Origin: Microvelia longipes
Lineage: Eukaryota; Arthropoda; Insecta; Hemiptera; Veliidae
Assembly: GCA_018340805.1 (NCBI GenBank)
Contig: JACMZG010001913.1
Coordinates: 23,394,785 to 23,458,784, forward strand
Reading direction: 5' to 3'
Length of the DNA stretch: 64,000 bases
Position 1 is the stretch's first letter. Each line of letters begins with the position of its first letter. Below the pieces are notes generated by a model that saw only the letters and a program-made list of their open reading frames with translations, searched no databases and was not told the DNA's origin. This document shows, in pieces, positions 1 to 11,178 of the stretch. A program made the position numbers and the translations under genes.

Positions 1-316
1 GGCCTCTCTAGTAATAATATCTCTATTTATTTAACAGCCTGGTCCAGTCACTTGGAGATAAAATTTAACTCCCTGCCAATAAGTGTAGCCAACTTAAATA
101 GAACAGAAAATCTTTATTTAGCTGTATCTTGTAAAGATTTAAGTTGGCACCACTGATTTATTAATTTCTTACATGACTCTGCAATCATTTATTTTTTTAA
201 AGTCCCTTTGATTTATTTCACAACAATTCGTTTTTTAAACCAACTTTTTGTGAACTTTTGTTAAAATTATTTAAGTAGTGTAGAAATTAAATACAGAGAA
301 TACTTATTTGTTCACA

Positions 317-670
317 ATGGAAGAAAAATTGTGGACATTGATGAACTATTGGATGGTTTTCCTAAAGATATTGTGCATAGGGCAGTCAAATTAGACATGT
401 TACCTAAAAAATCTAAAGAAAGGTACAAAAAGATATATACTAATTTTAAAACTTGGTGTCTTGGCAAAAATATCAAGGGAATTGATGAAAATGTGTTATT
501 GGTATATTTTAATGATCTCTCAAAAAATGTTCCATTGTCATCATTATGAAATGTCAAAATTGATGTTCCTACTTAACAATAACATTAAGAGTTACGTCGC
601 ACTAATTGCGTTGTTAAAACGTAAGAAAAGCGAAAGTTCTGGCAAGACTACAAATGAACTTCGTAAGTAA
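317..670 (+). pseudogene. Remnant resembling the N-terminal part of a Crypton-like tyrosine recombinase
   Basis: The reading frame at 331-546 gives about 70 residues with the pattern PKKSKERYKKIYTNFKTWC followed by a helical stretch ending NVPLSSL. After a one-base frame change the text continues near 550-668 as EMSKLM...IKSYVALIALLKRK. This helical order (KS.ERY...Y..F..W, then ALIALLKRK) recalls the N-terminal core-binding region of Crypton-type tyrosine recombinases seen in many insect genomes. No catalytic R..HxxR..Y part follows. It is therefore a truncated, frameshifted relic rather than a gene. The family call is from general resemblance only and is tentative. Confidence 0.35.
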
Positions 671-1528
671 AGTGATGTAGAAATTGATACAGTTGGGTTA
701 GGAATGGGGGGACACTGTGTTCCTACTCCCTGGTTTGAGGTGGTCCTTAAACAGGGGCTAGTTGCATGAACTACAGCACCGAGCACTAATTTTCACCTTA
801 TGCCGCTGTTAATATTGTTATCAGTTTTAAATTGAGGCGTCTATTTATGTTTAAGAAGAATGTAAAAAAGACAATTTTTAACTCATTTATAATGATTTTT
901 TATTCTTCTTCGTTGTTTATAAGATTCTATTTTAGCGATTAGAACCAAATTTGCATCTTTTCATTAAAAGGACAAATAAAAAGCACAATGACAGGAAAAT
1001 TAAATTTAGATTTCTGCACGTCATGTTTATCAGGTCTAGTTAAAAATAACACAGCCTTTATATTTTTATAATATTTTATGGGAATTTTCAATTTCAAATG
1101 ATTAATTGAAAATAAAGAAATAATTATTTTATATATGTGGGACAAGGTGAACTGACCTGCTCCAGTGGAGAAACGGCAAACTAAATAAACAGGCCTGTAT
1201 AAAACAGCTTATTCCGGGTGAATTGGATCACTGTGTCCTCTGCCCCCACCCTTACCGTATACATTTCTATATCACTTTATTCATAAGTATTTTTCTCATT
1301 AATTTGTTCATTTTCTTGCTTTTGAAGGTAAAATCTTGTACGCTCCTCAAGAGCAAACAGTCAGAACTTCTGGAGCAATATTTTTTTTTCTTCGGCTTTG
1401 CTTCAGGAATTAAATATATGGTTACCTTGACTATACTTTGTCGGGAACTTACAAATAAGTCTCTTTGAGGGAGTTATGAGTAACTTTACTCTCTTGGTGT
1501 GTAAATAACTATTATTTTTCTTTGTTAG

Positions 1529-2883
1529 GTGGGAGATGTGAAAATAGATATAAACACTCGTCTAAAGCAGCTCATAAACTCACACCCTGTAATGCTGTTC
1601 ATGAAGGGCAATAGAGACGAACCTAGGTGTGGTTTCAGCAGGGAAATAATACAAATTCTTAACAATCTATGTGTTGATTATAAAACTTTTGATATTTTAA
1701 GCGATCAGCAAGTCAGAGAAGCCCTCAAGACTTATTCAAAATGGCCTACATACCCACAGGTAACTTTAAAATTAATTAAATTTATATCACTGATAAAATT
1801 TAAATCATACTGGGTGCAATCACAGCATTCCCAATAACTTAAAATGTACCGTTTTATTTATTTAGAGACTTTATACTTATAGGGCGTACATAGGCAAAAT
1901 AACCCAGAGATAAGTTTTTACAGTCTATCGTTTAGTTTAAAAATCCCCAAGGTCATAAGTATTTTGGGGATCGACCAATCAGAGAAGAAGCTGCCAGCCT
2001 CTCACTTAGGAAGAGAAAAAAATTCCTACCACAATAACCACTGTAGGGAAAAAACCTTCTTCCCGGCAATCGTTCACTTTGTTTATGGTTCTTCTTTTGA
2101 TTACATCGTTTTGAAAACTACTTTCAATTAATCTTAAAATGATATTTTAAAATAAAACTACACAAAAGAAGTGTAAAACATTGCTAAGAAAATACGAATA
2201 AAATAACCTAATTTGTTTACAATGTTTTTCCTGCTCCCTTATAGCAGGGATTTTTTTTCTTTAGAATCAGTGGTGTCTAAACTGACTTGTCAAGATTTTT
2301 CAACTAAACGATAGACTGTAATAACTGTTTAATAACCCAATAATAACCGTTTTAATATAAACAGTAATATGACGTACTTATAAAGACAACAACCATGTGG
2401 CTGCAAAGTAGCCCCCAGCACCAACGCCGTGTAGTGGCCTAAGTGTGAAGCTCCAAGGCTGCGGAGCGGCAAAGAGGCCAAAGGCCTCTTGTTTTTATTA
2501 TTTAATATTCTTTATTTTATTAATATGAATACTTTTTATTAATATGAATACAAAATAATAAAGAATATTAAAAAATATAAAAAATAACTAAATACAACAA
2601 GCTGTCAAATATGAAATTAATCTTTCCTATTTACTACCCCCTGTTACTTATATTCACTATTTACTAATGTCTTATGGTTAACAGTTACAATTGAAGTTAA
2701 TTATTTACTAAACTTTTTATGTTGTGCAATTTTTATATTGTTGGGTTTAACCTGTGCTATATTAAGTTTTTATAGCAGTTATTGTGGGATTTAAGGCAAA
2801 TTTAATGGTTACAAGTAGGATTTATACATACAAGTAAGAATATACATACTATATATACATATTTATATACATAAATATATATA

Positions 2884-2966
<83 letters not shown>

Positions 2967-5708
2967 TATATTATATTTCATTAAAATAAGTATATCAATG
3001 TTATTCAAATTAATTTCCTCAGGAAATATCTAATTTACCTTTTGAAAAAAACATTAGTATTATTAACTATATCAGAGGAAGTTGTTCATTAATATCCTAG
3101 TTCTTTAAAATATAATATGTAATCGATATATTCCTCTATTTAACAGCATACAATTATATTTCATGTCATTTTTTTAATGACATTTATTTGTTAGTGTTCT
3201 CAACATAGGGTTTAGTCTTCTAAAACAATCATAGTACAGAACTCAGTCAAATTTGCATACATTAATTTTATTTTTATTATAAAAATTCTGTAAACTATTA
3301 AAAGTTTCCATTATTATATAAGAGTACATAATAGTCTATTATGTTACAAGACTGTGAAGAAGGTTTTTTTTTACCGTAGCCGTCTAGACTATATTTACTT
3401 TTGAGCGAAGCGAAGCAGTGAGTGTATGCTATTTTTTCGGCCGTAGTAATAGTAAACAACTATTTAGAAGAAAAACAGTATAAATTTGCTAGTACACTTC
3501 TTTTAATACCATTGACCAAGAGTATCTATTCTGGTGGAGTATTTTCAACGTCTGAGTCTCTAAACATGATTGTTAAACACTTGATAATTAATATCCCACT
3601 TTCCGAAAATAATAATTGATCATTTATTAGTTAAAGTAAGAAGAACTAGGAATATTATAACCTTGTTGTATACTACTAGCACCCTACTATGCCGGGAAGG
3701 GGATTAGAAAAGGACCCTCGTTGCACTGGTCCTCTTAGGACAGCTTCCCAGTAGTATTGTATAGGTGCTGCTATCTTTTTTTATCTGGGGGTTTTATGGC
3801 TTTTAATTATTTGTTTTTCTTTGTTGTTTGGTCACGTGTTATTAAATAATGTTTGTTTTTCAGTTGTATATAGGTGGTGAACTCATAGGAGGGCTGGACA
3901 TAGTTAAAGAAATGGTTAACAGTGGTGACCTTCAGACCATGACTGCTAAATTTACTAAACCAGATTGTTTACCTATTGAACTGAGGTAACTAAATTTACC
4001 TTATTTTGTTATGTCACATGGATCCATATTTAATACAAAAGGTACCTCGGAACTGTTCCTCATCACATTGGATTCGCAACGCTCATCCTACCTACTTCGG
4101 TCTTGCTTTGCTTGTCCTTAGAATATACAAATCGTTAAACTTATTCTGCAACACATCTTCAGACTTGCTTTGCTCGTCCTCAGATAGTAAATTATTTTCA
4201 GCAGTCATCCATCCGAGCACTGAACATGCTCGATGCTACTTAACTTATATGATCCTATGAAAATCATGGACGTACTTGTCCTATTGAACAAAACATGGCA
4301 TACTTATCTATTACATAAAGGTATACTCTTTCAACCCAATTGGATTATTTTCAAAGATTTTATAATTTTTTAAAAAACGTTCACTAGTCATTTGATAAAA
4401 ATCAAACTAATGCTAATAATGAGATTATACTTGGCACTTATGTTAGTCTTATACATGGCTACATGCGTGCCAAAGCTCAAATTTATCCTAACATTTTTAA
4501 ATTTTTGCCGAGTCATTTTTGCGTGTTAATGATGTCATAAAAAATTATTTTCTAGTTAGCAAAGTTACACCTATGGACTAATTTTTGTAGTAATTTTCAA
4601 CTCTCTAGCATAAATACACTGGGAGCTACGTTGATATCAGACACACACACACATACAGACAGACAACTTTGTGAAAACAACTTAGGAGGCCCTAAAACAC
4701 CTGAAATGGATAATTCTGGTGACATCCTGGTTTCAGATTTTTTTGCGAACACAATACTTTTCCTATATACCTATGGTATATAGGAAGTGAAAATATCTTG
4801 GAAACCCTAAAGCTAATTCCATTAACTATTAGAAAAATTTAAAAAATTAATATCTTTAACTCCTTCCTTTTTGCAGTAAATAGAGTCATCAGCATTATAT
4901 TTTAAGTTAATTATATAATGATTTTAAGGATAATTATGAGCAAATTGTCATCATCAGAAAATTAATGTTACATAAATTATGCTTGTTAATAAATACTTTG
5001 CCTACTTGGTGGTATTAACTTGTTACATTGTTTCATTTACAGGTTAAAAGATCTAATTAATTCCTATCCTGTTATGGTATTTATGAAGGGAGACAGAGTG
5101 ACCCCCAGGTGTGGTTTCAGTAGGCAGCTTATACAGTTACTTAATGATAATGGGTTTGTATATCAATTTTTATTAATAGAGATATTGATGCTTTCCTACC
5201 TTATAAAAGGAGGGGCATACATTGCAATAACAATAAATAGAGTACTGGGTACCTCCAAAATTTTCCTCATAACGTTGGATTCGCTGCTCTCATCCTCCTG
5301 ATTTTCTATTAATTCATTAATTATCACTTTAGAAATAAAAATATTTTAATAATTAAATGTTTTTTGGTGTTCTGCGGGGGGGGGGGGTCATACCCTATGG
5401 ACCCCTCTGACTATGCCACTAGTAGAATGTAAATGAGTAATTAAATTGTTTTGTTTCCTCTTACAAACTTGTCCTGTGGTTTCGCCTGGTTTTAATATGG
5501 AATAAATAGATCTTATTTACTTGATTTCAGTGCTGATTATAAAACTTTTAATATTCTTGAAGATAACGCAATTAGGGAAGGTTTAAAAGAGTACAGTAAA
5601 TGGCCTACTTATCCACAACTGTATGTGAAGGGCGAACTCATTGGAGGCCTGGACATTTGTAAGGAAATGGAACAGTCTGGTGAATTTAAGCAGCTTCTTA
5701 ATTCTTAA
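1529..5708 (+). CDS. GLRX3: Glutaredoxin-3 (PICOT-like), partial: both monothiol glutaredoxin domains
   Basis: Four exons join in phase: 1529-1759, 3864-3985, 5043-5153 and 5531-5708, all with AG/GT borders, giving 213 residues plus a stop. The product has two tandem monothiol glutaredoxin domains. Each shows the KG..(D/V)..PRCGFS motif, whose CGFS cysteine coordinates a glutathione-bridged [2Fe-2S] cluster, and each ends with WPTYPQLY(I/V)(G/K)GE(L)IGGLDI. Animal GLRX3 is about 330 residues with an N-terminal thioredoxin-like domain. That domain is missing here and the first visible exon starts at a splice acceptor, so the 5' exons lie left of the window. The role known for the family is cytosolic iron-sulfur trafficking with BolA-type partners. 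An AATAAA signal lies at 5755-5760. Intron 1 holds a MITE and a (TA)n tract; intron 2 holds a 5S-like repeat. Confidence 0.93.
1921..2318. mobile_element. MITE, TA-flanked, copy 1 (Tc1/mariner-like target choice)
   Basis: The ends are inverted copies of cagtctatcgtttagtt and both sides are flanked by TA (1919-1920 and 2319-2320), as expected for a TA target duplication. The interior has no coding capacity but has a short palindrome around tccctaccac...gtaggga. A second copy of the same length class and sequence lies at 44305-44707. The superfamily is inferred from the TA target only. Confidence 0.85.
2395..2500. repeat. GC-rich dispersed repeat fragment
   Basis: A short segment much richer in GC than its surroundings ends in gaggccaaaggcctcttg followed by T-rich DNA. 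A diverged relative lies at about 35570-35660, ending in the same GAGG...CTTCTTGTTTTT pattern. This is probably the end of a small transposable element; the class is unknown. Confidence 0.45.
2879..2985. repeat. (TA)n microsatellite in GLRX3 intron 1
   Basis: Nearly pure TA dinucleotides with occasional breaks. Tyr/Ile-repeat reading frames across it are artefacts. Confidence 0.95.
3320..3625. repeat. Dispersed repeat, copy 1 (related to 19800-20130)
   Basis: The segment beginning ttatgttacaagactgtgaa and ending near ttaaacacttgataattaat matches 19805-20100 along most of its length with many substitutions. On the minus strand both copies encode a fragment containing D(S)D..NTPPE, which could be the start of a recombinase-like protein. 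Both are broken. The nature of the parent element is uncertain. Confidence 0.5.
4030..4800 (-). mobile_element. 5S-rRNA-related SINE-like repeat, near full length, in GLRX3 intron 2
   Basis: The minus strand is taken as sense because the 5S-like part reads in that direction. On the plus strand the unit runs from ggtacctcggaac, through two tandem gcttgc/tttgctcgtcctcaga boxes, a segment at 4197-4255 that reverse-complements to a 5S rRNA 3'-half-like sequence, a (CA)n stretch with acagacagacaac, and ends at cctatatacctatggtata. Other copies or fragments lie at about 6680-7550, 18235-18365, 32092-32610, 39050-39270, 39676-39960 with 40780-41170, 51580-52245, 57370-57660, 58358-58480 and 59890-59990. 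Having 5S-like sequence internally rather than at an end is unusual; the class call is inference. Confidence 0.6.
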
Positions 5709-5754
5709 ACACTCAACATCACCTGACTATGCAGAAAAATTAGATGTAAAATTA

Positions 5755-5760
5755 AATAAA
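5755..5760 (+). terminator. Poly(A) signal of GLRX3
   Basis: AATAAA lies 47 bases after the stop codon, in an AT-rich 3' UTR. Confidence 0.7.
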
Positions 5761-6679
5761 TATTTATATTAATATTTAATTATTTACTAGTTTAAGTTTG
5801 TAATGTACAAACTAAGTTGAAATAATGAGCCCAAAAGATTTTTATGAGGTTTGATCAAATAAAAGTCAGGGTTTGTGAGCCCTGGGCAAGACACGGGTGC
5901 TGACACATGGTGGAAGGAGGGTTGTTAAATCATCAATAACCATTATTTATTTTTTAAAATAAATATTGATACATCTTTCAAAACTAATATAATGTAAAAC
6001 TTAAATTTAAACAGAGATAGAAGCAACAAAATTATTCTATGTTTAGAGAAGAGTTAGCTTTTTCTGTAGATATGGGTTTTTGTATGAATCAAATGTTATT
6101 TGGTTTTTGTATGAGTCAATGTTTTATCAGAAATACCTGTTCCTGCACAGCATATGGTTAATTCAACTGATTGCTTAGGTAGGTAAAGTAAGTCTAACTG
6201 GGATAGGATAAGCGTATAATCAAGATTGGATGTAAGAGGCCTGCCTAGAGGAGCTACCTAGTAGAATCTAGACCCTGACTAGATTCTTCTCCCCCACCCT
6301 TTAGCACATCCTCTTTGTCTTAAAATTGCTCCCTCTCTATACCTCCACTGACATGTTATCTTGGATTATACTCCAGCTGTAATTCTTCAACATCTATCTT
6401 TCCTTCATTTTGATATAACCTTATTATCATCTTAATACTTTTTTGTCATCTACGGAATCACTACTTTACGACTTTTACAAATTATATTTGTACATATTCA
6501 TTATGTTACATTTGAATTCACATTTATTAAACAATATTCATATTTTCATGTTTTATGATTGACATTTATTATTTTAAACTCTTGGAATATTTATGGTGTG
6601 GAAATAGACGTTTACCTTTTTTACCTGGCCTAGAAATCCAACTTAAAAACTATTTTTATTTTTTTTTATTGTTTTGTAA

Positions 6680-7550
6680 CCTCCCTACTTCGGAGTTGTT
6701 CTGGGCCAAACTTTTACTAAAACTCGTCTTTGGGCTGCTTCATTCGTCCTCTAATAGTAAATACATCCATTTCATTCCCAGCAGTCACCCATCCAAGCAC
6801 TGACCATGCTCGATGGTGCTTAAATTTTATTATCAACATAACAAAACAATGTACTTATTTATTACATAAAGAAATTCACTTACACTGACTTTTAAATCAT
6901 TGGATTTTTTTATTAATTTAAAAAAAAATATACAAGTCATTTGATAAAAATTAAACTAATGCTGATAATGAGATGAAACTTGGCACATATGTTAGCTTGT
7001 CTTATACATGGCTAAGCGTGCCCAATCTCAAATTGATTGCAACATTTATCCTCACTTTATGACTTCTTGACATTTTAGCTGTCATTATTGCAGGTTAATG
7101 ACCTCATAAATGACTTATTTTACGGATAGCACCATTACACCTAAAGACTAACTTTTGATTTTTTGTACAAAGTTTCAACTCTCTAGTATAAATAAACTGG
7201 GAGATGTGATGATAACAAACACTCACACACACACACATATAGATCATATTAGTTTGTAATCACACATATTAATATGTAATTACTCAAAGTCGTGTAAACT
7301 TTTGTTGTGATAATCGTAAAATTGTTATTGTCTGTTTTGAAATAAAGTATTCCCTTAAGGCCTGTAATCAATCCATGGGAATAGGCCGATAAAAAAAACA
7401 AAAAAAAACATAGACAAACAATTTTATGAAAACCACTCAGAAGGTCTTAAAAACACCTGAATCGGATAATTCAGGTGGCTCTAGGTTTTGGATTATTTTT
7501 CAACCGCAATTTTTTTCCTATATACCTACGGTATTAATGAGGAAATGTAA
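6680..7550 (-). mobile_element. 5S-rRNA-related SINE-like repeat with internal insertion
   Basis: Same order of parts as the copy at 4030-4800, including the best preserved 5S-like segment at 6773-6825 (minus strand reads GGATGGGTGACTGC). Roughly 170 bases not found in the other copies interrupt the unit at about 7240-7410, just after the (CA)n stretch. The right end cctatatacctacggtatt is at about 7515-7535. Confidence 0.55.
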
Positions 7551-7889
7551 AATGTATTAAAATTTGATCAGAGGAACAAATGCTTCTTTGTAAAGTATAA
7601 AGTAAATAATTTTAGTTCATTTGAAATATTTTGCATGACAAAGACCCTGACATGACATTCTACTCATTGTTATAAAGTAAACATGTTAATAATTCAGTCG
7701 TCATATTTTCATCTTAATGTAATCTGTTAATAAAAAACTGAGCCAATCAAAAATTAAAAATAATAAAAATGATTTTTTTTAAATTGACTTTTTTAAAGCT
7801 TTTTACAAATACTACAAATTTCTAAACTAATTAAATTATTAACGTACTCATTCTCTAGTAATTCTCATAGTATTCTAGTATTTTATTAT

Positions 7890-7896
7890 TAGTTTA

Positions 7897-7940
<44 letters not shown>

Positions 7941-7960
7941 TATTATTATTATTAGTATTC
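7890..7960. repeat. (TTA)n microsatellite
   Basis: About 20 TTA/ATT triplets with minor interruptions. Confidence 0.9.
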
Positions 7961-8545
7961 ATTCTCTAGTAAGATTCTTGCATACTTCTATTGAACTTTT
8001 ATTAATCTCATTCTACTCTCTTACTTAATTTAGATTGGCATTATTTAAGGGAATATTATTGATTATTATAATTCTACTACTCATATTCATATAGATAGGA
8101 ACACCCTATCTATGCTGATAGGGTTGATCTAATGCTTAAATTGCAAATTAAAAATGTATTCGTAAATAATCATAAAATAACAAACATATCTTTTGAAAAA
8201 AGTTTAGTTTGTTTAAACAATAAGAATCATAACAATAAAAATTTAATCAATTTGATGAAATTTACCTAGTTATATACTCTGCATGGGTACCTCTGCCCTT
8301 TTGGCTTTGTTAGATTTGTTTTCTTTTAAAAAAAGTAATTAGTATTTATATAAATTGTTCGTTTCTTTTTGATAACTTTGTTCAATTATTAGGAAGTTGT
8401 TTTTAGTTAATAGATTCTACGTTTTAATTAAAGGAAAACAAGCTGATTAAGGAAAAACAAACAAACTTGTCCTGCTATAATAGGAATATAGTTGAATAAA
8501 GTAACCTCCAAAATTTAAATTATATTAGGAGTTAATTATTATTTA

Positions 8546-8632
8546 ATTATTGACATAATTATGATATAATTATTTATTTATCATAATTATGATATAATTA
8601 TTTATTTATCATAATTATGATATAATTATTAT
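8546..8632. repeat. Short tandem array with palindromic unit
   Basis: Three copies of a roughly 29-base unit built on ataattatgatataattat, which is itself nearly self-complementary. No function is visible. Confidence 0.8.
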
Positions 8633-8674
8633 TTAAACAATGATTAGGATATAATCGTTGTTGTTATTATAATA

Positions 8675-8851
8675 CGACACACAGCTAAAATCAGTTGACA
8701 GCTTGGGATAATAAAGCGAGGGAGCCTATGTGGTTAGTTCTGGGAGTGAGTTCTGGATGTTAAACCACACCCTTAATTTCAAATCAGACAAACCTTAATG
8801 GTTCCTCAACAGTTTTTTCCTACACTGTCAACTAATTTTAGCCATGTGTCT
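8675..8851. mobile_element. Small MITE with about 27-bp terminal inverted repeats
   Basis: The left end gacacacagctaaaatcagt and the right end, read in reverse as gacacatggctaaaattagt, are inverted repeats, continuing into TTGACAG on both sides. The interior of about 120 bases is non-coding. A diverged relative of its right half (ggttccttaacac...tcaactaattataaccgtgt) lies at about 45975-46140 in the last intron of the gustatory receptor gene. The flanking target duplication is not clear. Confidence 0.65.
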
Positions 8852-9047
8852 TACTATTATCTTAATTGTAATGTATACTTAAATAAGTATGACTGAGAGT
8901 ATGTGTTTGTGTTATTTTTGTAATAATAAGTGAAATATATTATGTGTCTTGATAACACATGTTGCTGTTAGATGCACTCAGTGGCATAGCAAGCTCACAA
9001 AGCATTCGCCTGCTATATACGAAATTCGCCCCTCCGTATATATACAT

Positions 9048-9206
<159 letters not shown>

Positions 9207-9209
9207 AGT

Positions 9210-9502
9210 GTCCGTGAAATCGATATAGTAAGGAGAATTGGCAAAATGAAAGAACTGCTAGACCTGTACTAGTTTCCTTTGTTTCAAGCATTACTAAGAA
9301 CTCTGTCATGCACAAAGCTAAGCTATTGAAGGGCACAGGAATATCAGTCTCTTATGAATACACGGATGAAATATGGAAGCGCAGGAAACTACTTGTTCCT
9401 TACTTGAAATCAGCAAGAGCTGCTAACTTAGCAGCTTCCATTAACTATGATAAACTTTACATAAACAATCAAGCATATGGCATTGAAGATTTAGAAAAAT
9501 GA
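9210..9502 (+). pseudogene. LINE ORF1-like fragment
   Basis: The frame at 9308-9502 reads KAKLLKGTGISVSYEY...WKRRKLLVPYLKSAR and ends YIDKLY-like text followed by YGIEDLEK. Out-of-frame sequence just upstream reads RP.LVSF-like residues. This pattern (RP.LV.F......K..LLKG..I.......RR.LL...K.AR........DKL.ING..Y..EDL) is typical of the C-terminal part of LINE ORF1 or ORF1-like proteins in arthropod elements. It lacks its 5' part, so it is a fragment. Confidence 0.6.
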
Positions 9503-9846
9503 ATATTTTGGTCAGCAACGATAAACCAGGTAGTTCTAATGAAATTCAACTTGATGGTTCAACACCAGGAACGGGCTCTAATAATATAACCACTAACATG
9601 GTCAATAATAATGATCAGCATTTGCCGGTTACTAGCTCTGCTATTGGTAATTCATCTAATTTAGTTAGTGAGGGTTTAGCAAAGAAAATACCACCAACAA
9701 TAATGGTCAAAAGAATACCTCAGAAAATGGTTCTATTTTAAATTGGCTACAACTTAAATTACCCGATACTACACCCACAACTCAGGACTCAACTTGTGTT
9801 CAGCTTGATAAGAAAAGAAGAGTTGATTCACCATAGCAATCAGCTA

Positions 9847-10575
9847 CCTTTGGCTTCTGGAATGTGGGAGGATTCTCTCATCTTTATGATGCAGACCTGC
9901 CTGATTGTGATGTTTATTTTTTTAGTGAAACTTGGCTAGTCAGTAATCCATCTAAGTCACCTAAATTTCTTCTAAATTATCAGAGTTTTTTTAGCCCAGC
10001 AACAAAGACAAAACCCGGGGAAGGGCAAGTGGAGGGATAGCTGTTTATGTAACAAAAAGGATAAGTAATGTCAATATTATTCATCAGTGCGACTGGTGGA
10101 TATTTATTGCCTTATCTTATATGAATATTCATATCGTTGTGGGCTATATTTATTTTAAACCTTCTCTCAACTTAGACTGTATATATGATTACTTACAGAT
10201 TATTATTAATGAAGTCATTGCAAGGTATAATGACTATGATTTTTTTATTTCTGGTGATTTTAACTTAAGAGTTGGTGAAGCCAACTCTTTTCCCAAAAAT
10301 TTTATTGACTGTAGTAATCTATATTGTGATAGAAAATCTCTAGATACAACATGTAATAAAAAAGGTTCAGAGTTTGTAACTTTTATGGAGCAAAATGAAT
10401 TTGTTTTGATTAATGGTAGAAGTAAGAGCGACTACCCGGCCCAGTTTACTTTTCTTAATAAAATTGGATCAAGTGTTATAGATTTGGTATGGAAAAAATC
10501 AGCTCTTTTTATTTAATAAATGATTTGTCTGTTTATAATGAATTTTCATTGTCAGATCACTTCCCTGTCATCTAT
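9847..10575 (+). pseudogene. LINE AP-endonuclease domain, frameshifted
   Basis: Three reading frames together give an APE-type endonuclease: FGFWNVGGF and SETWL near 9847-9940, SGDFNLR near 10250-10270, and SDHFPVIYL near 10552-10578. These match the family's conserved ETW, GDFN and SDH blocks. Frameshifts occur around 10010 and after 10516, so the domain is inactive as read. A further partly open frame at 10596-11012 is the linker toward the RT. Confidence 0.75.
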
Positions 10576-11178
10576 CTCTTAACATACCATCATTATTGAG
10601 TTCTGAGACTAGCACTGTTAGCAATAGAGACAAGACTAAATATCTTAAATGGATTCCTGAACTCTCTGAGACCTATAGTCATGCTATAATATCTAATATA
10701 CCCAATGATTTGGACTTCATAAACAGCGATACCACCTTAATTAATAATATGTTAATCTCTAAAATAAAAGAAACAGCATTTGACTTAGGAATGTTTAGAG
10801 TAATGTTTACTAAAAAGTCTAATTGGAAACCTTGGCACGATGTAGAATGCTATATTGCTAGAAAAATGTTTAAATACTACCTAAAGAAAGCAAAAGCTGC
10901 CAACTTTGCTGTTAATGAAAAAAATATGTATTTAATTGCCAAAAGAAATTACAAAAAGCTTATCAGAATAAAGAAGAAAATTTATAACAAAACTTATCAT
11001 GAAAACTTGTAAAGGCCAAGGATTCTAAAACTTTTTGGAATCTATTAAACATTTATAAGAATAAAGTAGTTAATGCATCAGTTCTTTCATGCCAAGATTG
11101 GGAAACTTTCTATACTAGTATAGCTAAACCTAAAAGTATTGAGCCAATACCTGTCCCCTTAGTTTCTAATATTTTTTA

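Noticed and set aside
2802..3008. Open frames of repeated Ile-Tyr across (TA)n tracts (also at 8949-9244, 13766-13999, 27585-27956, 33216-33534)
   Set aside because: Pure products of TA microsatellites; not genes.
6773..6825. A functional 5S rRNA gene
   Set aside because: Only about half of 5S is represented, with substitutions, and always inside a longer dispersed repeat.
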